Positions 8,944 through 17,048 of a stretch of 64,000 nucleotides of DNA are shown here, piece after piece. The position numbers and the translations under genes were made by a program. The notes below the pieces were generated by a model. The model ran no database searches. It was not told the origin of the DNA and saw only the letters and a list, made by a program, of their open reading frames with translations. The stretch is from Chryseobacterium paridis (GTDB taxonomy: Bacteria; Bacteroidota; Bacteroidia; Flavobacteriales; Weeksellaceae), in contig NZ_JAENHK010000005.1 of the NCBI RefSeq assembly GCF_016595215.1, positions 326,605-390,604 of the forward strand, in the 5' to 3' direction. Numbering within the stretch: the first letter of the stretch is position 1; every line of letters starts with the position of its first letter.

Positions 8944-9716
8944 CAATTTTTATTTAACATTTTAACTTCGTCCCAAAGCAGATCCATCTCTTCTAATGAC
9001 ATTTCCCCTAACTTCAAATTCCTTTCCAATGCCATATTCTCCATTTTTTGAAATCTGGAAATAAATTTCAAATTGGTTCTTTCTAATGCAGAATCAGGAT
9101 TAATTCCTGAAATCCGTGCATAGTTGATCAACGAAAAAAAGACATCTCCTAATTCCTGTTCTTTTTTCAGTAAATCTGTTTCAGCGTGAAATTCTTCAAG
9201 TTCTTCGTCTACTTTTTTCCATGCATCTTCTGCATCATGAAACTCAAAACCGATCCCTTTTACTTTATCCTGAACCCTGTAGGCTTTTACCATACTTGGA
9301 AGGCTTTTGGGAACACCTCCCAAAATAGATGTATTTCCTTCTTTCAATTTTAATTTCTCCCAATTCTGTTTTACTTCTTCTTCATCTTTTACTTCCGTAT
9401 CTCCATATATATGAGGGTGGCGGAAAATAAGCTTTTCATTTAAAGAATTAATGACATCTGCAATATCAAAACTTCCCTTTTCAGAACCAATTTTAGCATA
9501 AAAAACCAAATGAAGCAACACATCTCCCAACTCCTTTTTTATCTCCTGAAGATCTTCCTGCAGAATAGCATCGGAGAGTTCGTAGGTCTCTTCAAGCGTC
9601 AGATGACGAAGCGATTGTAAAGTCTGTTTCTGATCCCACGGACACTTCTCACGCAGATCATCCATTATATCCAATAACCTTCCGAAGGCTTCCAGTTTTT
9701 CTTGTTTCGTATTCAT
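8943..9716 (-). CDS. mazG: Nucleoside triphosphate pyrophosphohydrolase MazG
   Basis: MazG hydrolyses (d)NTPs to (d)NMP and pyrophosphate and cleans the nucleotide pool. The 257-residue length fits the two-domain MazG of Gram-negatives. The first domain shows KCPWDQKQTLQSLR, LEETYELSDAI and the metal-binding KKELGDVLLHLVFYA; the second shows EELEEFHAE and KEQELGDVFFSLINYAR, so both EExxE/ExxD sets are kept. The ATG at 9716 was chosen because a TACATTTG promoter -7 element lies at 9742-9749; a longer TTG start at 9734 would sit at the transcription start. The downstream lipoprotein gene overlaps its stop by one base. Confidence 0.95.
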   Translation of the reverse strand: MNTKQEKLEAFGRLLDIMDDLREKCPWDQKQTLQSLRHLTLEETYELSDAILQEDLQEIKKELGDVLLHLVFYAKIGSEKGSFDIADVINSLNEKLIFRHPHIYGDTEVKDEEEVKQNWEKLKLKEGNTSILGGVPKSLPSMVKAYRVQDKVKGIGFEFHDAEDAWKKVDEELEEFHAETDLLKKEQELGDVFFSLINYARISGINPDSALERTNLKFISRFQKMENMALERNLKLGEMSLEEMDLLWDEVKMLNKN

Positions 9717-9741
9717 AAGTAATTGAAAATTCAATCTTATA

Positions 9742-9749
9742 CAAATGTA
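9742..9749 (-). promoter_or_regulatory. -7 promoter element of mazG
   Basis: Read on the minus strand this is TACATTTG, an exact match to the Bacteroidetes TAnnTTTG element, about 25 bases before the chosen mazG ATG. No clear TTG is seen at the -33 position. Confidence 0.5.
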
Positions 9750-9799
9750 AGGGATATTTACCTTCTGTGGAAATTGAAAATAAGATGTAGAAAGTGGAA

Positions 9800-9938
9800 A
9801 ATTGAAAGTGGAAAGTGGAAAGCTAAAATGCTAGATGCTAGAAGCTAGAAGCTAGAAGCTAGAAGCTAGAAGCAAAATTACAAATAGTCTACAAGTGTCA
9901 TTTATTACCTTTCAATTTTCCACTTTCCACTTTCAATT
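9800..9938. repeat. Composite element: 22-bp inverted arms around a heptamer tandem repeat
   Basis: A 22-base arm at 9800-9821 (built of GAAAGTG and GAAA words) is repeated exactly in inverted orientation at 9917-9938. Between them, 9829-9873 is a tandem array of the 7-base word GCTAGAA (about six copies). The intervening 9874-9916 holds no gene. No spacers exist, so it is not CRISPR-like. Confidence 0.85.
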
Positions 9939-9942
9939 AAAT

Positions 9943-9976
9943 AAAAAAAGCCTTGTCAAGAAATTCTCAACAAGGC
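9943..9976 (-). terminator. Terminator of the DUF5606 gene
   Basis: On the minus strand GCCTTGT pairs with ACAAGGC (9970-9976 with 9950-9956), followed by seven T. It lies about 30 bases after the DUF5606 stop. Confidence 0.85.
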
Positions 9977-10006
9977 ATTATTTTGTAATTCAAATTAATG
10001 AATGAA

Positions 10007-10573
10007 TTATCCCATTTTTCTGTGCGTACTTTTTGTAGCCGCTTTTGCTCCTGTTGAAGCTTTTGCTTTTGGAGTAACTGGCTTATCAGCTTTTGGAGCT
10101 GCTTTTTTAGGAGCCTCTTTTTCTGTTAACGTTACTTCTTCGTTGGTGTTCGCTGGATCTAAAGTTTCAGGCTCAGCTTTTACAAAACTTTCAGGAGTGA
10201 TGTATCCGGCTTTATGTAAAATGTTATACCATTGAGCTAATTTCTTGATATCAGAAGCATATACTCTTTCAGTATCATAATTAGGAAGTGAAGCCCCCAT
10301 AAATTCTTTCAATTCAGCATCAGAAGATTTGTGAGAGATCGTTTCTTTATAATCTTGGTTTTTAGCAATATTTTCGAAAACCTCAAACAAAGGAACTTCT
10401 TTATCAAACGTAAACATTGCAATATTATCAAGCAAACTTACCTGGCTTGAATTTCCAATACTTACTTTCTTCTTTGTAGTAACATCTTCAATGATAAATC
10501 CGTTTCTTAATTGAGAAACTAATTTGTAAAGTCCTGGTTTTCCAGAGATTGAAATTATTTTTTCTAACAACAT
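10007..10573 (-). CDS. DUF5606 domain protein
   Basis: The 188-residue protein matches the Bacteroidetes DUF5606 family: an N-terminal strand-rich module (LEKIISISGKPGLYKLVSQL, then GFIIEDVTTKKK) of about 60 residues, a helical middle (about 60-135), and an Ala/Lys/Pro-rich tail from about 150. No signal peptide or membrane segment is seen, so it should be cytoplasmic. The first module looks like a small beta-barrel, possibly nucleic-acid binding, and the basic tail fits that, but function is not known to me. It lies 80 bases downstream of def in the same direction and has its own terminator. The C-terminal repeats of Lys-Ala-Pro words may vary in length between strains. Confidence 0.85.
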   Translation of the reverse strand: MLLEKIISISGKPGLYKLVSQLRNGFIIEDVTTKKKVSIGNSSQVSLLDNIAMFTFDKEVPLFEVFENIAKNQDYKETISHKSSDAELKEFMGASLPNYDTERVYASDIKKLAQWYNILHKAGYITPESFVKAEPETLDPANTNEEVTLTEKEAPKKAAPKADKPVTPKAKASTGAKAATKSTHRKMG

Positions 10574-10653
10574 AATTTTATTTTTTTAATTTTAGTAATC
10601 AGCGCGGGACTTTTTACTGTCTATTATTCTTTATTTTAAATTAATTACACTTA

Positions 10654-11226
10654 CTACTTCGGAAATCTCATTTTATAATTGATGCTTACATCACCTTGAG
10701 ATATCTTCGTTAATTTACCTTTCACCAATTTCTTTTTCAAAGCACTTAAATGATCAGTAAATAATGTCCCTTCAATATGATCATATTCATGTTGAATTAC
10801 GCGGGCTCTAATATCGGAAAAAGTTTCTGTATGCTTCACAAAATTTTCGTCATAATATTCGATAAGAATTGTGCTCTTTCTTTTAACATCTTCTCTTACA
10901 TCTGGAATAGAAAGACATCCTTCGTTAAACTTCCACTCCTCACCGGATTCTTCCAGGATAGTAGCATTGATGAAAACCTTTTTAAAATCTTTCAATTCGT
11001 CTTTGATATCTTCATAATCTTCATCTTCTGCCAAAGGAGTTACATCTATTACGAACAAACGAATATCAAGACCGATCTGCGGAGCAGCCAGCCCAATTCC
11101 ATTTGCACTATTCATAGTCTCGAACATATTATCTATAAGTTCTTGTAAATCGGGATAATTTTTGTCTATATCTTTGCCTACTTTTCTTAAAATAGGATCC
11201 CCAAAGGCTCTTATTGGTAGAATCAT
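10654..11226 (-). CDS. def: Peptide deformylase
   Basis: The enzyme removes the N-formyl group from nascent proteins at the ribosome exit, using a bound metal ion. All three motifs are present: GIGLAAPQIG near residues 43-52, EGCLSIP near 103-109 (metal Cys) and QHEYDHIEG near 145-153 (two metal His and the catalytic Glu). At 190 residues it is of normal length with a short insert between motifs 1 and 2 (LAEDEDYEDIKDELKDFK), common in this phylum. Its ATG overlaps the ruvX stop by four bases (ATGA), so the two genes are translationally coupled. Confidence 0.97.
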   Translation of the reverse strand: MILPIRAFGDPILRKVGKDIDKNYPDLQELIDNMFETMNSANGIGLAAPQIGLDIRLFVIDVTPLAEDEDYEDIKDELKDFKKVFINATILEESGEEWKFNEGCLSIPDVREDVKRKSTILIEYYDENFVKHTETFSDIRARVIQHEYDHIEGTLFTDHLSALKKKLVKGKLTKISQGDVSINYKMRFPK

Positions 11227-11639
11227 CTTGTTCTTTGTTCTAAAAAATTCTGCAATATAATCGTTGCACTTATCTTATCTATTAACCCTTTTTCCTCTCG
11301 CTTTTTTTTACTTTTTCCACTTTGAGAAATAAAAAACGATGCCATTTTGGAAGTGAATCTTTCATCAAAACGGTGCACGGAAATGGTTGGAAATTCTTTT
11401 TGAAATTCTTCTATGAATTTTAAAATATCAGTTTCCACTTCGGAAATATTTCCTTTTAAATCTACAGGAAGTCCTATCACGACTCCATCTACTCTATTTT
11501 CATTGAAATATTTTTTCAAAAAAACCAGTACATGTTTTGTCTCGATAGTATCAAGGCCACTCGCAATAATCTGCATATCATCCGTCGCAGCAATACCACA
11601 ACGTGCCTTTCCATAGTCTATTGCAAGGATTTGTCCCAT
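11223..11639 (-). CDS. ruvX: Putative pre-16S rRNA nuclease / Holliday junction resolvase homologue
   Basis: The YqgF family has an RNase H-like fold and matures the 16S rRNA 5' end; the older name is Holliday junction resolvase. The 138-residue protein starts with the family motif ILAIDYGKARCGIA (catalytic Asp7), has GLPVDLKG in the middle, and ends with DERFTS and DKISATIILQNFL carrying the later acidic residues. A TAnnTTTG element (11647-11654, minus strand) sits just before the start. It is the first gene of an operon with def, which overlaps it by four bases. Confidence 0.95.
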   Translation of the reverse strand: MGQILAIDYGKARCGIAATDDMQIIASGLDTIETKHVLVFLKKYFNENRVDGVVIGLPVDLKGNISEVETDILKFIEEFQKEFPTISVHRFDERFTSKMASFFISQSGKSKKKREEKGLIDKISATIILQNFLEQRTR

Positions 11640-11646
11640 AGGTTTG

Positions 11647-11654
11647 CAAATTTA
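11647..11654 (-). promoter_or_regulatory. -7 promoter element of ruvX-def
   Basis: TAAATTTG on the minus strand, an exact TAnnTTTG match, ends 8 bases before the ruvX ATG. The very short leader means either an almost leaderless mRNA or a chance match. Confidence 0.4.
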
Positions 11655-11753
11655 GTAAATTTTAATGATTTTATTCATAACGTAGTTTTTTTTATAAATC
11701 ATGTTCCAATCCATATTTTTTTTTATAATTTTAATCTTCCAAAAAACGAAATT

Positions 11754-12230
11754 ATGAAGAAACTCATCCTTGTGAGACATGCGAAAAGCGACTGGCCCGA
11801 AGAAACTGAAGACTTTGATAGACCTTTGGCAGACAAAGGTTTGGAAGATGCTATGAACATGTCCAGATTCTTAAAAACCAATAGCATTTCGATCGATTAT
11901 CTGGTATCGAGTCCGGCGGTTCGTGCTTTGAATACCTGTAAAATTTTCAACCAAACCTATCAGTTAAATTTTATGACTGATGAAAAGTTATATAATCCAT
12001 CGGAAAGGAATTTTGAATCTGTAATTTACAGCCTGGATGACCACCATAATTCTGTAGCTTTTTTCTCTCATAACAATGGGATTTCTAACTTTGCCAATTC
12101 TATATCTGAGGATATTTTTCACTTTCCTACCTGCGGAGTTGCCGGCTTTGAAATAGACTGTGATTCGTGGTCTGAATTTGATGGAGCTAGTAAGAGATTA
12201 CTTTTCTTTTATGAACCCGGAAAGATCTAA
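11754..12230 (+). CDS. sixA: Phosphohistidine phosphatase SixA-like
   Basis: A histidine phosphatase of 158 residues. The catalytic motif LVRHAKSDW (Arg-His-Ala-Lys) sits near residues 5-13, LVSSPAVRALNT carries the second Arg at about 59, and FFSHNNGIS has the second catalytic His near 111. SixA enzymes remove phosphate from His-phosphorylated proteins of phosphorelays or the PTS. A longer frame runs upstream but overlaps the divergent ruvX gene, and the ATG at 11754 gives the standard MKKLILVRHAK start. No signal peptide, so cytoplasmic. The ATG lies 114 bases from the divergent ruvX start. Confidence 0.9.
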   Translation: MKKLILVRHAKSDWPEETEDFDRPLADKGLEDAMNMSRFLKTNSISIDYLVSSPAVRALNTCKIFNQTYQLNFMTDEKLYNPSERNFESVIYSLDDHHNSVAFFSHNNGISNFANSISEDIFHFPTCGVAGFEIDCDSWSEFDGASKRLLFFYEPGKI

Positions 12231-12398
12231 GATTATTTTCAAAATCTATTATGTATTGATATTCGTATTCTTATTTTCATGTCAAAAGCATGAAAGAAAA
12301 TTATCGTGGATTAATTAAAGTGGTTTTCTTTTCTATCTACTAACTAAAGAGTATTTTCAAAATCCTTTATAATTCTGGGAAAATATCATGTTCTCCTT

Positions 12399-12431
12399 TT
12401 TGTCATTCCATTTAGAATAAAATATTTTTGC
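12399..12431 (+). promoter_or_regulatory. Promoter of the type IX-secreted propeller gene
   Basis: TTTG at 12399-12402 and TATTTTTG at 12424-12431 are separated by 21 bases, matching the Bacteroidetes -33/-7 consensus. The ATG follows 32 bases later. The rest of 12231-12463 has no gene; a 13-base word TATTTTCAAAATC occurs twice (12234 and 12352). Confidence 0.7.
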
Positions 12432-12463
12432 ATTATATATAATTATTCTAAATAAAAATTGCA

Positions 12464-13513
12464 ATGAAGAAGCAACTCTATTTCTTATTTTTCATCCTGA
12501 TTTTAATAGGAAACAAAACGTATTCACAAATTTCAGCAAGTGCCATTATCCATAATCTGGATACACCGAATCCAATGGTAATTGACGGAAATGAAATGTA
12601 TATCGGGATTTATTCTCAGGATAAGGTTATAAAAGTAAATCTCGATAACCCTGGTACACCCCCTGTTGATGTAGTGACTGACGTAAACCGTCCTTATGGT
12701 TTAGCATTAAAAGACAACTTTCTATACATTTCAGAATTTGGAGGGAATAAGCTTTCAAAAGTCAACCTGAGCATTCCCAATCCTACCCCTGAAACTATTT
12801 TAACTAATATAGACAGCCCTCTGGGACTGGAATTTGTTGGAAACGATTTGTATATGGCTCTTGAAGGTGATAACAAAATTGCCAAAATAGATGTAACCCA
12901 GCCAATACCGCAATTAATAGATATTACCCCTGCCTCTTCCCCATTTGAAATTGAAATTATTGGCAACGAAATTTTCTTTACAGAGAGATTTGAAGGAAGG
13001 ATTTCAAAATTTAAGCTGAATAGTTCTACTTCCCCAACTATTATTGCACAGGGATTAAGCTATCCATCAGGATTAACATCGTATGGAAATGAGTTATTTA
13101 TTTCTGAAGCCGGAGCCTCTAAGATTTCAAAACTGAATTTTACCAGTGCAAATCCTACCGTATCTGATGGCATTATTTCCAGTGAATTTAATTATCCATC
13201 AGGATTAGCTGTAAAAAATAATACCATCTACATTACCGACTTTTTTAGCAGTTCATTATTAAAAGCTGATTTAGCTGCTTTATCAGTATCTGAACAACAA
13301 TATAAAAATAAGACTCTTATTTACCCGAATCCCGCCAAGGATCTGATAACTGTTTTGAACACTAAGTCGAAAGATTATAAAATATTTGATATGGTAGGTA
13401 AATTAGTTCTTTCCGGAAAATTAGAAAGAGATTCTATCAATGTAAGCCAGCTTGTGAAAGGTGCTTATATTATTCAAATTGGAGATATGATCAAAAAATT
13501 CATCAAAGAATAG
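12464..13513 (+). CDS. Secreted beta-propeller protein with type IX sorting tail
   Basis: The 349-residue protein has a Sec signal peptide (about 1-20, ending ...NKTYSQ). Residues about 25-270 are repeats of 40-45 residues with the pattern GNEMYIGIYSQDKVIKVNL / DNFLYISEFGGNKLSKVNL, an NHL/YncE-like beta-propeller of about six blades. The last 75 residues form a type A type IX secretion sorting domain: LIYPNPAKDLITV, then YKIFDMVGKLVLSGKL and a final KKFIKE. It should therefore cross the outer membrane through the type IX system and be released or surface-anchored. The ligand is unknown. It has its own promoter and terminator, so it is a single-gene unit. Confidence 0.88.
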   Translation: MKKQLYFLFFILILIGNKTYSQISASAIIHNLDTPNPMVIDGNEMYIGIYSQDKVIKVNLDNPGTPPVDVVTDVNRPYGLALKDNFLYISEFGGNKLSKVNLSIPNPTPETILTNIDSPLGLEFVGNDLYMALEGDNKIAKIDVTQPIPQLIDITPASSPFEIEIIGNEIFFTERFEGRISKFKLNSSTSPTIIAQGLSYPSGLTSYGNELFISEAGASKISKLNFTSANPTVSDGIISSEFNYPSGLAVKNNTIYITDFFSSSLLKADLAALSVSEQQYKNKTLIYPNPAKDLITVLNTKSKDYKIFDMVGKLVLSGKLERDSINVSQLVKGAYIIQIGDMIKKFIKE

Positions 13514-13522
13514 ATAAAAAAT

Positions 13523-13552
13523 AAAAAGCTCCAACCTAGGTTGGAGCTTTTT
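13523..13552. terminator. Bidirectional terminator
   Basis: Perfect palindrome AAAAAGCTCCAACCT / AGGTTGGAGCTTTTT between the convergent propeller and serine hydrolase genes; works in both directions. Confidence 0.92.
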
Positions 13553-13598
13553 ATTTAATGTAATGAAGATTAAGTGGAACCTCTCAGAAACCACTTAT

Positions 13599-15143
13599 TT
13601 ATTTTCTTCTTAAATCCAAATCATCAAAATCAAAACTGAAATCAGTAACATCTGAAATCGGTTTTAGTTTTGCGGACTCAGCTTTTCCATTTTCGTCATA
13701 ATTAAAAAGAATATAGGCATCAGCATCATAGCTTCTGTCATCCCATTTAATGATAAAACTATTGTTTGAGAAAGGTAATAGTTCGCCTTTTAATCTGGGA
13801 GAATTTTTACATGAAATTCTGTAGCTACTTCCCTGTTGATTAATTTCTACATCCCCAAACCAGATATCATTGTAAGTCCCTACAAACTGTTCAGCTTTTG
13901 GCTGTAGATTTTTATCTTTTTTAAAAGCATCTGATTTTGCAAAAGCATCTTTCTTTTGTTTTTCATATTCAGCATTCATTTTGGACATTCTGTCTCCATA
14001 GGTCTTCAGCCAATTTCTATCAGCAAGTCCAAGGTAGGAGTCTTTCACAGTATTGGTAATCGTATTAAAAGCTGCACCCGATTGCTGGTTCGTTAATACC
14101 ACAATTCCTAATTTCATATCAGGGATTAAAGTAAACTGAGTAACTGTTCCTATTAACCCTCCTGTATGCTGAATTTGCTTATGCCCTTTTACATCACTTA
14201 AAAACCAACCCATTCCATATCCATAAAAACTGGTATCATAAGGATTTTTCATTGCCACACCGCTTGGGATCTGTAAGCTCCATAATTGCTGAACCTGCTT
14301 ATCAGAAACGAGCTTCTTACCATCTTTTGTGGTAAAATTATTCAACAGGAACTCAGCCCATGTTGTCATATCTTTGATGTTACTCATAATACCACCAGCT
14401 GCATTTCCGGTTTCATTCCAATCGTGAGGAACCGCAACCGCTTTCCCATCTACCGGAGCATGAGCATCAATTTTATTGGCTACAGCCTTAGCTCTGTTAT
14501 AGCTTCCAAAACTAGAAGTCATTCCGACAGGTTTCATGATTCTTTGTTCAATGAAGTCAGCCCAGCTTAGTCCGGAAATTCTATGAATAACTTCTCCTGC
14601 TACAATAAACATAATGTTGTTATAATCCAGTGTTGTTCTAAAAGGGTTCTCCGGCTTCAGATATCTTACATTATGTACAATGTCGTTCACCGTTAAACTT
14701 CCACCTTCAGGAAAAAACATCAGATCACCCTGTCCTAAGCCTAATCCAGCTCTATGCGTAACCAGATCTTTTATAGTAACGTTTTGAGAAACATACGGAT
14801 CATACATCTGAAATTCAGGAAGATATTTCGAAACTTTGTCATCCCATTTCAGTTTTCCTTCATCCGCCAAAATCGCTAATGCGGTACAGGTAAAGCCTTT
14901 GGAATTGGAAGCAATACCAACAAGTGTATGATCATCCATTGGTTGTTTTGAGGTAAGAGAACGCACGCCAAATCCTTTTGAATAAATCAATTTACCATCT
15001 TTAATTACTCCAACAGACATTCCTGGGACATCAAAAGTTTTTAAGGTATTCTGGACAAGCTCATCTAGCTTTTTTTCTTCAACCTGCGCATTAAACATGC
15101 CAACTGCTAATAGAAAAATGAAAAAAGAAATTTTCTGTTTCAT
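13599..15143 (-). CDS. Serine hydrolase of the class C beta-lactamase family, secreted
   Basis: The 514-residue protein has a Sec signal (1-19, ...GMFNAQ). The beta-lactamase/AmpC-like fold carries the catalytic SxxK tetrad SNSK near residue 80 (GIASNSKGFTC), the Tyr motif YNN near 169 and HTGG near 325 in place of KTG. Residues about 400-514 match a DUF3471-type C-terminal lipocalin-like domain (FVGTYNDIWFGDVEINQ). Such enzymes are usually periplasmic peptidases or esterases acting on D-amino-acid peptides, not true antibiotic resistance enzymes. Substrate unknown. Monocistronic, bounded downstream by a strong terminator. Confidence 0.9.
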   Translation of the reverse strand: MKQKISFFIFLLAVGMFNAQVEEKKLDELVQNTLKTFDVPGMSVGVIKDGKLIYSKGFGVRSLTSKQPMDDHTLVGIASNSKGFTCTALAILADEGKLKWDDKVSKYLPEFQMYDPYVSQNVTIKDLVTHRAGLGLGQGDLMFFPEGGSLTVNDIVHNVRYLKPENPFRTTLDYNNIMFIVAGEVIHRISGLSWADFIEQRIMKPVGMTSSFGSYNRAKAVANKIDAHAPVDGKAVAVPHDWNETGNAAGGIMSNIKDMTTWAEFLLNNFTTKDGKKLVSDKQVQQLWSLQIPSGVAMKNPYDTSFYGYGMGWFLSDVKGHKQIQHTGGLIGTVTQFTLIPDMKLGIVVLTNQQSGAAFNTITNTVKDSYLGLADRNWLKTYGDRMSKMNAEYEKQKKDAFAKSDAFKKDKNLQPKAEQFVGTYNDIWFGDVEINQQGSSYRISCKNSPRLKGELLPFSNNSFIIKWDDRSYDADAYILFNYDENGKAESAKLKPISDVTDFSFDFDDLDLRRK

Positions 15144-15160
15144 TATTTTTTAAATTTTCT

Positions 15161-15197
15161 CAAAGTTAATCAATTCGACATTTATTAAGTAAATTTG
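15161..15197. promoter_or_regulatory. Divergent -7 elements of serine hydrolase and YfcE-like genes
   Basis: TAACTTTG on the minus strand (15161-15168) faces the serine hydrolase, and TAAATTTG on the plus strand (15190-15197) faces the phosphoesterase at 15244. Both match TAnnTTTG exactly; -33 boxes are weak. Confidence 0.5.
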
Positions 15198-15243
15198 TAC
15201 TTTATTTTAAACACAAAGACACCACTGAAAGAACCTTTAGATA

Positions 15244-15738
15244 ATGACCAAAATTCTCCTCCTTTCCGACTCTCATTCCTATATTGATGACAGAATCCTG
15301 GAATATGCCAGACAAGCTGACGAAATTTGGCATTGTGGTGATTTTGGAAGTTTTGAAATTATTGAACAGCTTGAAAAAATCAATCCTGTAAAAGGAGTCT
15401 ACGGAAATATTGATAACGCGAAAATCCGTTCCGAATTTCCGGAAGTAAACCGCTTTATTTGTGAAAATCTTGAAGTTTTAATGATTCATATCGGAGGCTA
15501 TCCTGGGAAATATACACCACTGGCTAAAAAAGAAATCAGCGAAAAAGCTCCGAAATTATTTATTTCCGGACACTCCCATATTTTAAAAGCCATGTTTGAT
15601 TCGAAAAATAATTTACTTCACTTGAATCCAGGTGCTTGTGGAAAACAGGGCTGGCATAAGGTAAGAACTATGATGCGTTTTGTAGTGGAGGGCGAAGAAA
15701 TAAAAGATTTGGAAATTATTGAATTAGGACCAAAATAG
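15244..15738 (+). CDS. YfcE/MJ0936-type metallophosphoesterase
   Basis: A 164-residue single-domain phosphodiesterase. Metal-binding motifs are complete: LLSDSHSY (Asp8, His10), HCGDFGSFE (Asp33), VYGNIDN (Asn in place of the GNHD motif, typical for this family), MIHIGGYPGKY and ISGHSHILKA. YfcE enzymes hydrolyse phosphodiester bonds in vitro; the natural substrate is not known. It is cytoplasmic. It is the first gene of a same-strand series with the Smr protein (6-base gap), DUF3822 and rsmD. Confidence 0.9.
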   Translation: MTKILLLSDSHSYIDDRILEYARQADEIWHCGDFGSFEIIEQLEKINPVKGVYGNIDNAKIRSEFPEVNRFICENLEVLMIHIGGYPGKYTPLAKKEISEKAPKLFISGHSHILKAMFDSKNNLLHLNPGACGKQGWHKVRTMMRFVVEGEEIKDLEIIELGPK

Positions 15739-15744
15739 ATACAT

Positions 15745-16239
15745 ATGAAGATTGGCGATCAGGTTTCTGTAGTAGATGAGGATTTAAGCGGGGTAATAAC
15801 TTCCGTGAATGGAAGTATTGTGGTTATAAAAGATGAATATGGATTCACCCATCAATATCCAAAAGAAAAACTGGTTCCAAAAAATGCTTCCTTATATGAG
15901 GACATAAGAGTAGTAAGAAAGGTAGAACCTAAAAAGATTATTTCGAAAAAGCATCAGAAAAACCAGTTGGTTTTAGACCTGCATTTTCATAACCTTGTTA
16001 AAAATCCTAATGATTATGATAGTTTCGAAAGACTTTTCATTCAAAAGGAAAAACTATTGGAGGTTTTGGCTTTTTGCAGGAAAAATCATTTGAAAAGATT
16101 AGAGATCGTTCATGGAATTGGGGATGGTGTTCTTCAAAGGATGGTTTTTGATGTTTTAGAAAGTCAGACCCATCTGGATTTTTATAATAAGGAAATACTT
16201 CATGAGCAATCAGGTGCCGTAATGGTAGAATTTCACTAA
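15745..16239 (+). CDS. Smr-domain protein with N-terminal KOW-like module
   Basis: The 164-residue protein has an N-terminal small barrel (VSVVDEDLSGVITSVNG, residues 1-45, KOW/DUF2027-like) and a C-terminal Smr domain from about 75: LDLHFHNLV and the loop HGIGDGVLQR near residues 127-136, ending in GAVMVEFH. Smr domains are nickases or RNases, recently linked to cleavage of mRNA in stalled or collided ribosomes. It lacks the MutS ATPase, so it is not MutS2. It follows the YfcE-like gene by six bases. A DNA- or RNA-acting nuclease is inferred from family. Confidence 0.85.
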   Translation: MKIGDQVSVVDEDLSGVITSVNGSIVVIKDEYGFTHQYPKEKLVPKNASLYEDIRVVRKVEPKKIISKKHQKNQLVLDLHFHNLVKNPNDYDSFERLFIQKEKLLEVLAFCRKNHLKRLEIVHGIGDGVLQRMVFDVLESQTHLDFYNKEILHEQSGAVMVEFH

Positions 16240-16257
16240 ATTTGCATCATTAGAAAT

Positions 16258-16974
16258 ATGAACGTACTTAATTTACTTTTTACAAAAGACGGATTAATCT
16301 ACCAAATTGCCCGAAACAAAAGCATTTTGGAGGAAAAGTCCTATTTCGTTACTGAAGAATCTCCTAAAGATTTCATCGCTGAGAAATTAGATGAAATTTT
16401 AATAAAACAGAGATTTGATGAAATTTCTGTGATTTCAGCTTTTAATCATTTTACATTAATGCCTGAAGGTTTTTCGGAGCACGAGGCTGGATATGATTTA
16501 ATTGCGTTCAATGCTCCTGTGGATAAAGAGAACGAAGAATTAATGCTTTCGTTAAATAAGAAATACAGAATTCAGTTCTATTATACTTTTCCAAAAAACT
16601 TTTATAAAAAAATAAAGGAACTGGCAGTTCCTGTTCACTTTAATTTCTCCGGAGAAAAGTTTCTTAACTCCATCAATAATAAGAACAATAAAGAGATTCA
16701 CATTAATCTTTACCATAATCAATGTGAATTCTTTGCCATTGACAATAAAAAACTGATTCTATACAATAACCTCGATGTAAATTCTGAGGTAGATTTTCTT
16801 TATTTTGTGATGTTTACATTAAGCAAAATAGGTTTTGGAATTAATGAAACCAATTTTTACGCTTATGGAGAAACCACTGAAAACGAAACGTTCATTTCTG
16901 AACTGCAAAAATTCGTAAAGAACCTGAAAATTGTATTTGATAACGTTCCTAATAAAAATTTTATACTCAATTAG
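16258..16974 (+). CDS. DUF3822 family protein
   Basis: A 238-residue cytoplasmic protein of the Bacteroidetes DUF3822 family, whose members are usually encoded beside rsmD as here. It shows an actin/FtsA-like ATPase pattern without clear nucleotide motifs: strand-rich halves (LNLLFTKDGLIYQIARN; INLYHNQCEFFAIDNKKLILYNNL) suggest an ASKHA-like fold, but this is a weak inference. A TAAATTTG element at 16237-16244, overlapping the stop of the previous gene, may give it an own promoter. Function unknown. Confidence 0.85.
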   Translation: MNVLNLLFTKDGLIYQIARNKSILEEKSYFVTEESPKDFIAEKLDEILIKQRFDEISVISAFNHFTLMPEGFSEHEAGYDLIAFNAPVDKENEELMLSLNKKYRIQFYYTFPKNFYKKIKELAVPVHFNFSGEKFLNSINNKNNKEIHINLYHNQCEFFAIDNKKLILYNNLDVNSEVDFLYFVMFTLSKIGFGINETNFYAYGETTENETFISELQKFVKNLKIVFDNVPNKNFILN

Positions 16975-17045
16975 GTCGCAGGTTGCAGATAATAGGTCAT
17001 AGTTCCTAAACCTGCTACCCATTACCTACAATCTAACACCTAAAT
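16972..17045. repeat. Imperfect inverted repeat of short words
   Basis: AGGTCGCAGGTTGCAG on the left is loosely mirrored by CTACAATCTAACACCT on the right, with CCTGCTACCCATTACCT between. It resembles the word-repeat elements at 9800 and 27287 and fills the gap between DUF3822 and rsmD. Confidence 0.45.
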
Positions 17046-17048
17046 AAC

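Noticed and set aside
9829..9873. CRISPR-like array
   Set aside because: The repeat unit is seven bases in direct tandem with no spacers, and no cas gene is near.
16975..17048. tRNA-like cloverleaf before rsmD
   Set aside because: Arms do not pair in tRNA geometry and no CCA-end or T-loop consensus is seen.
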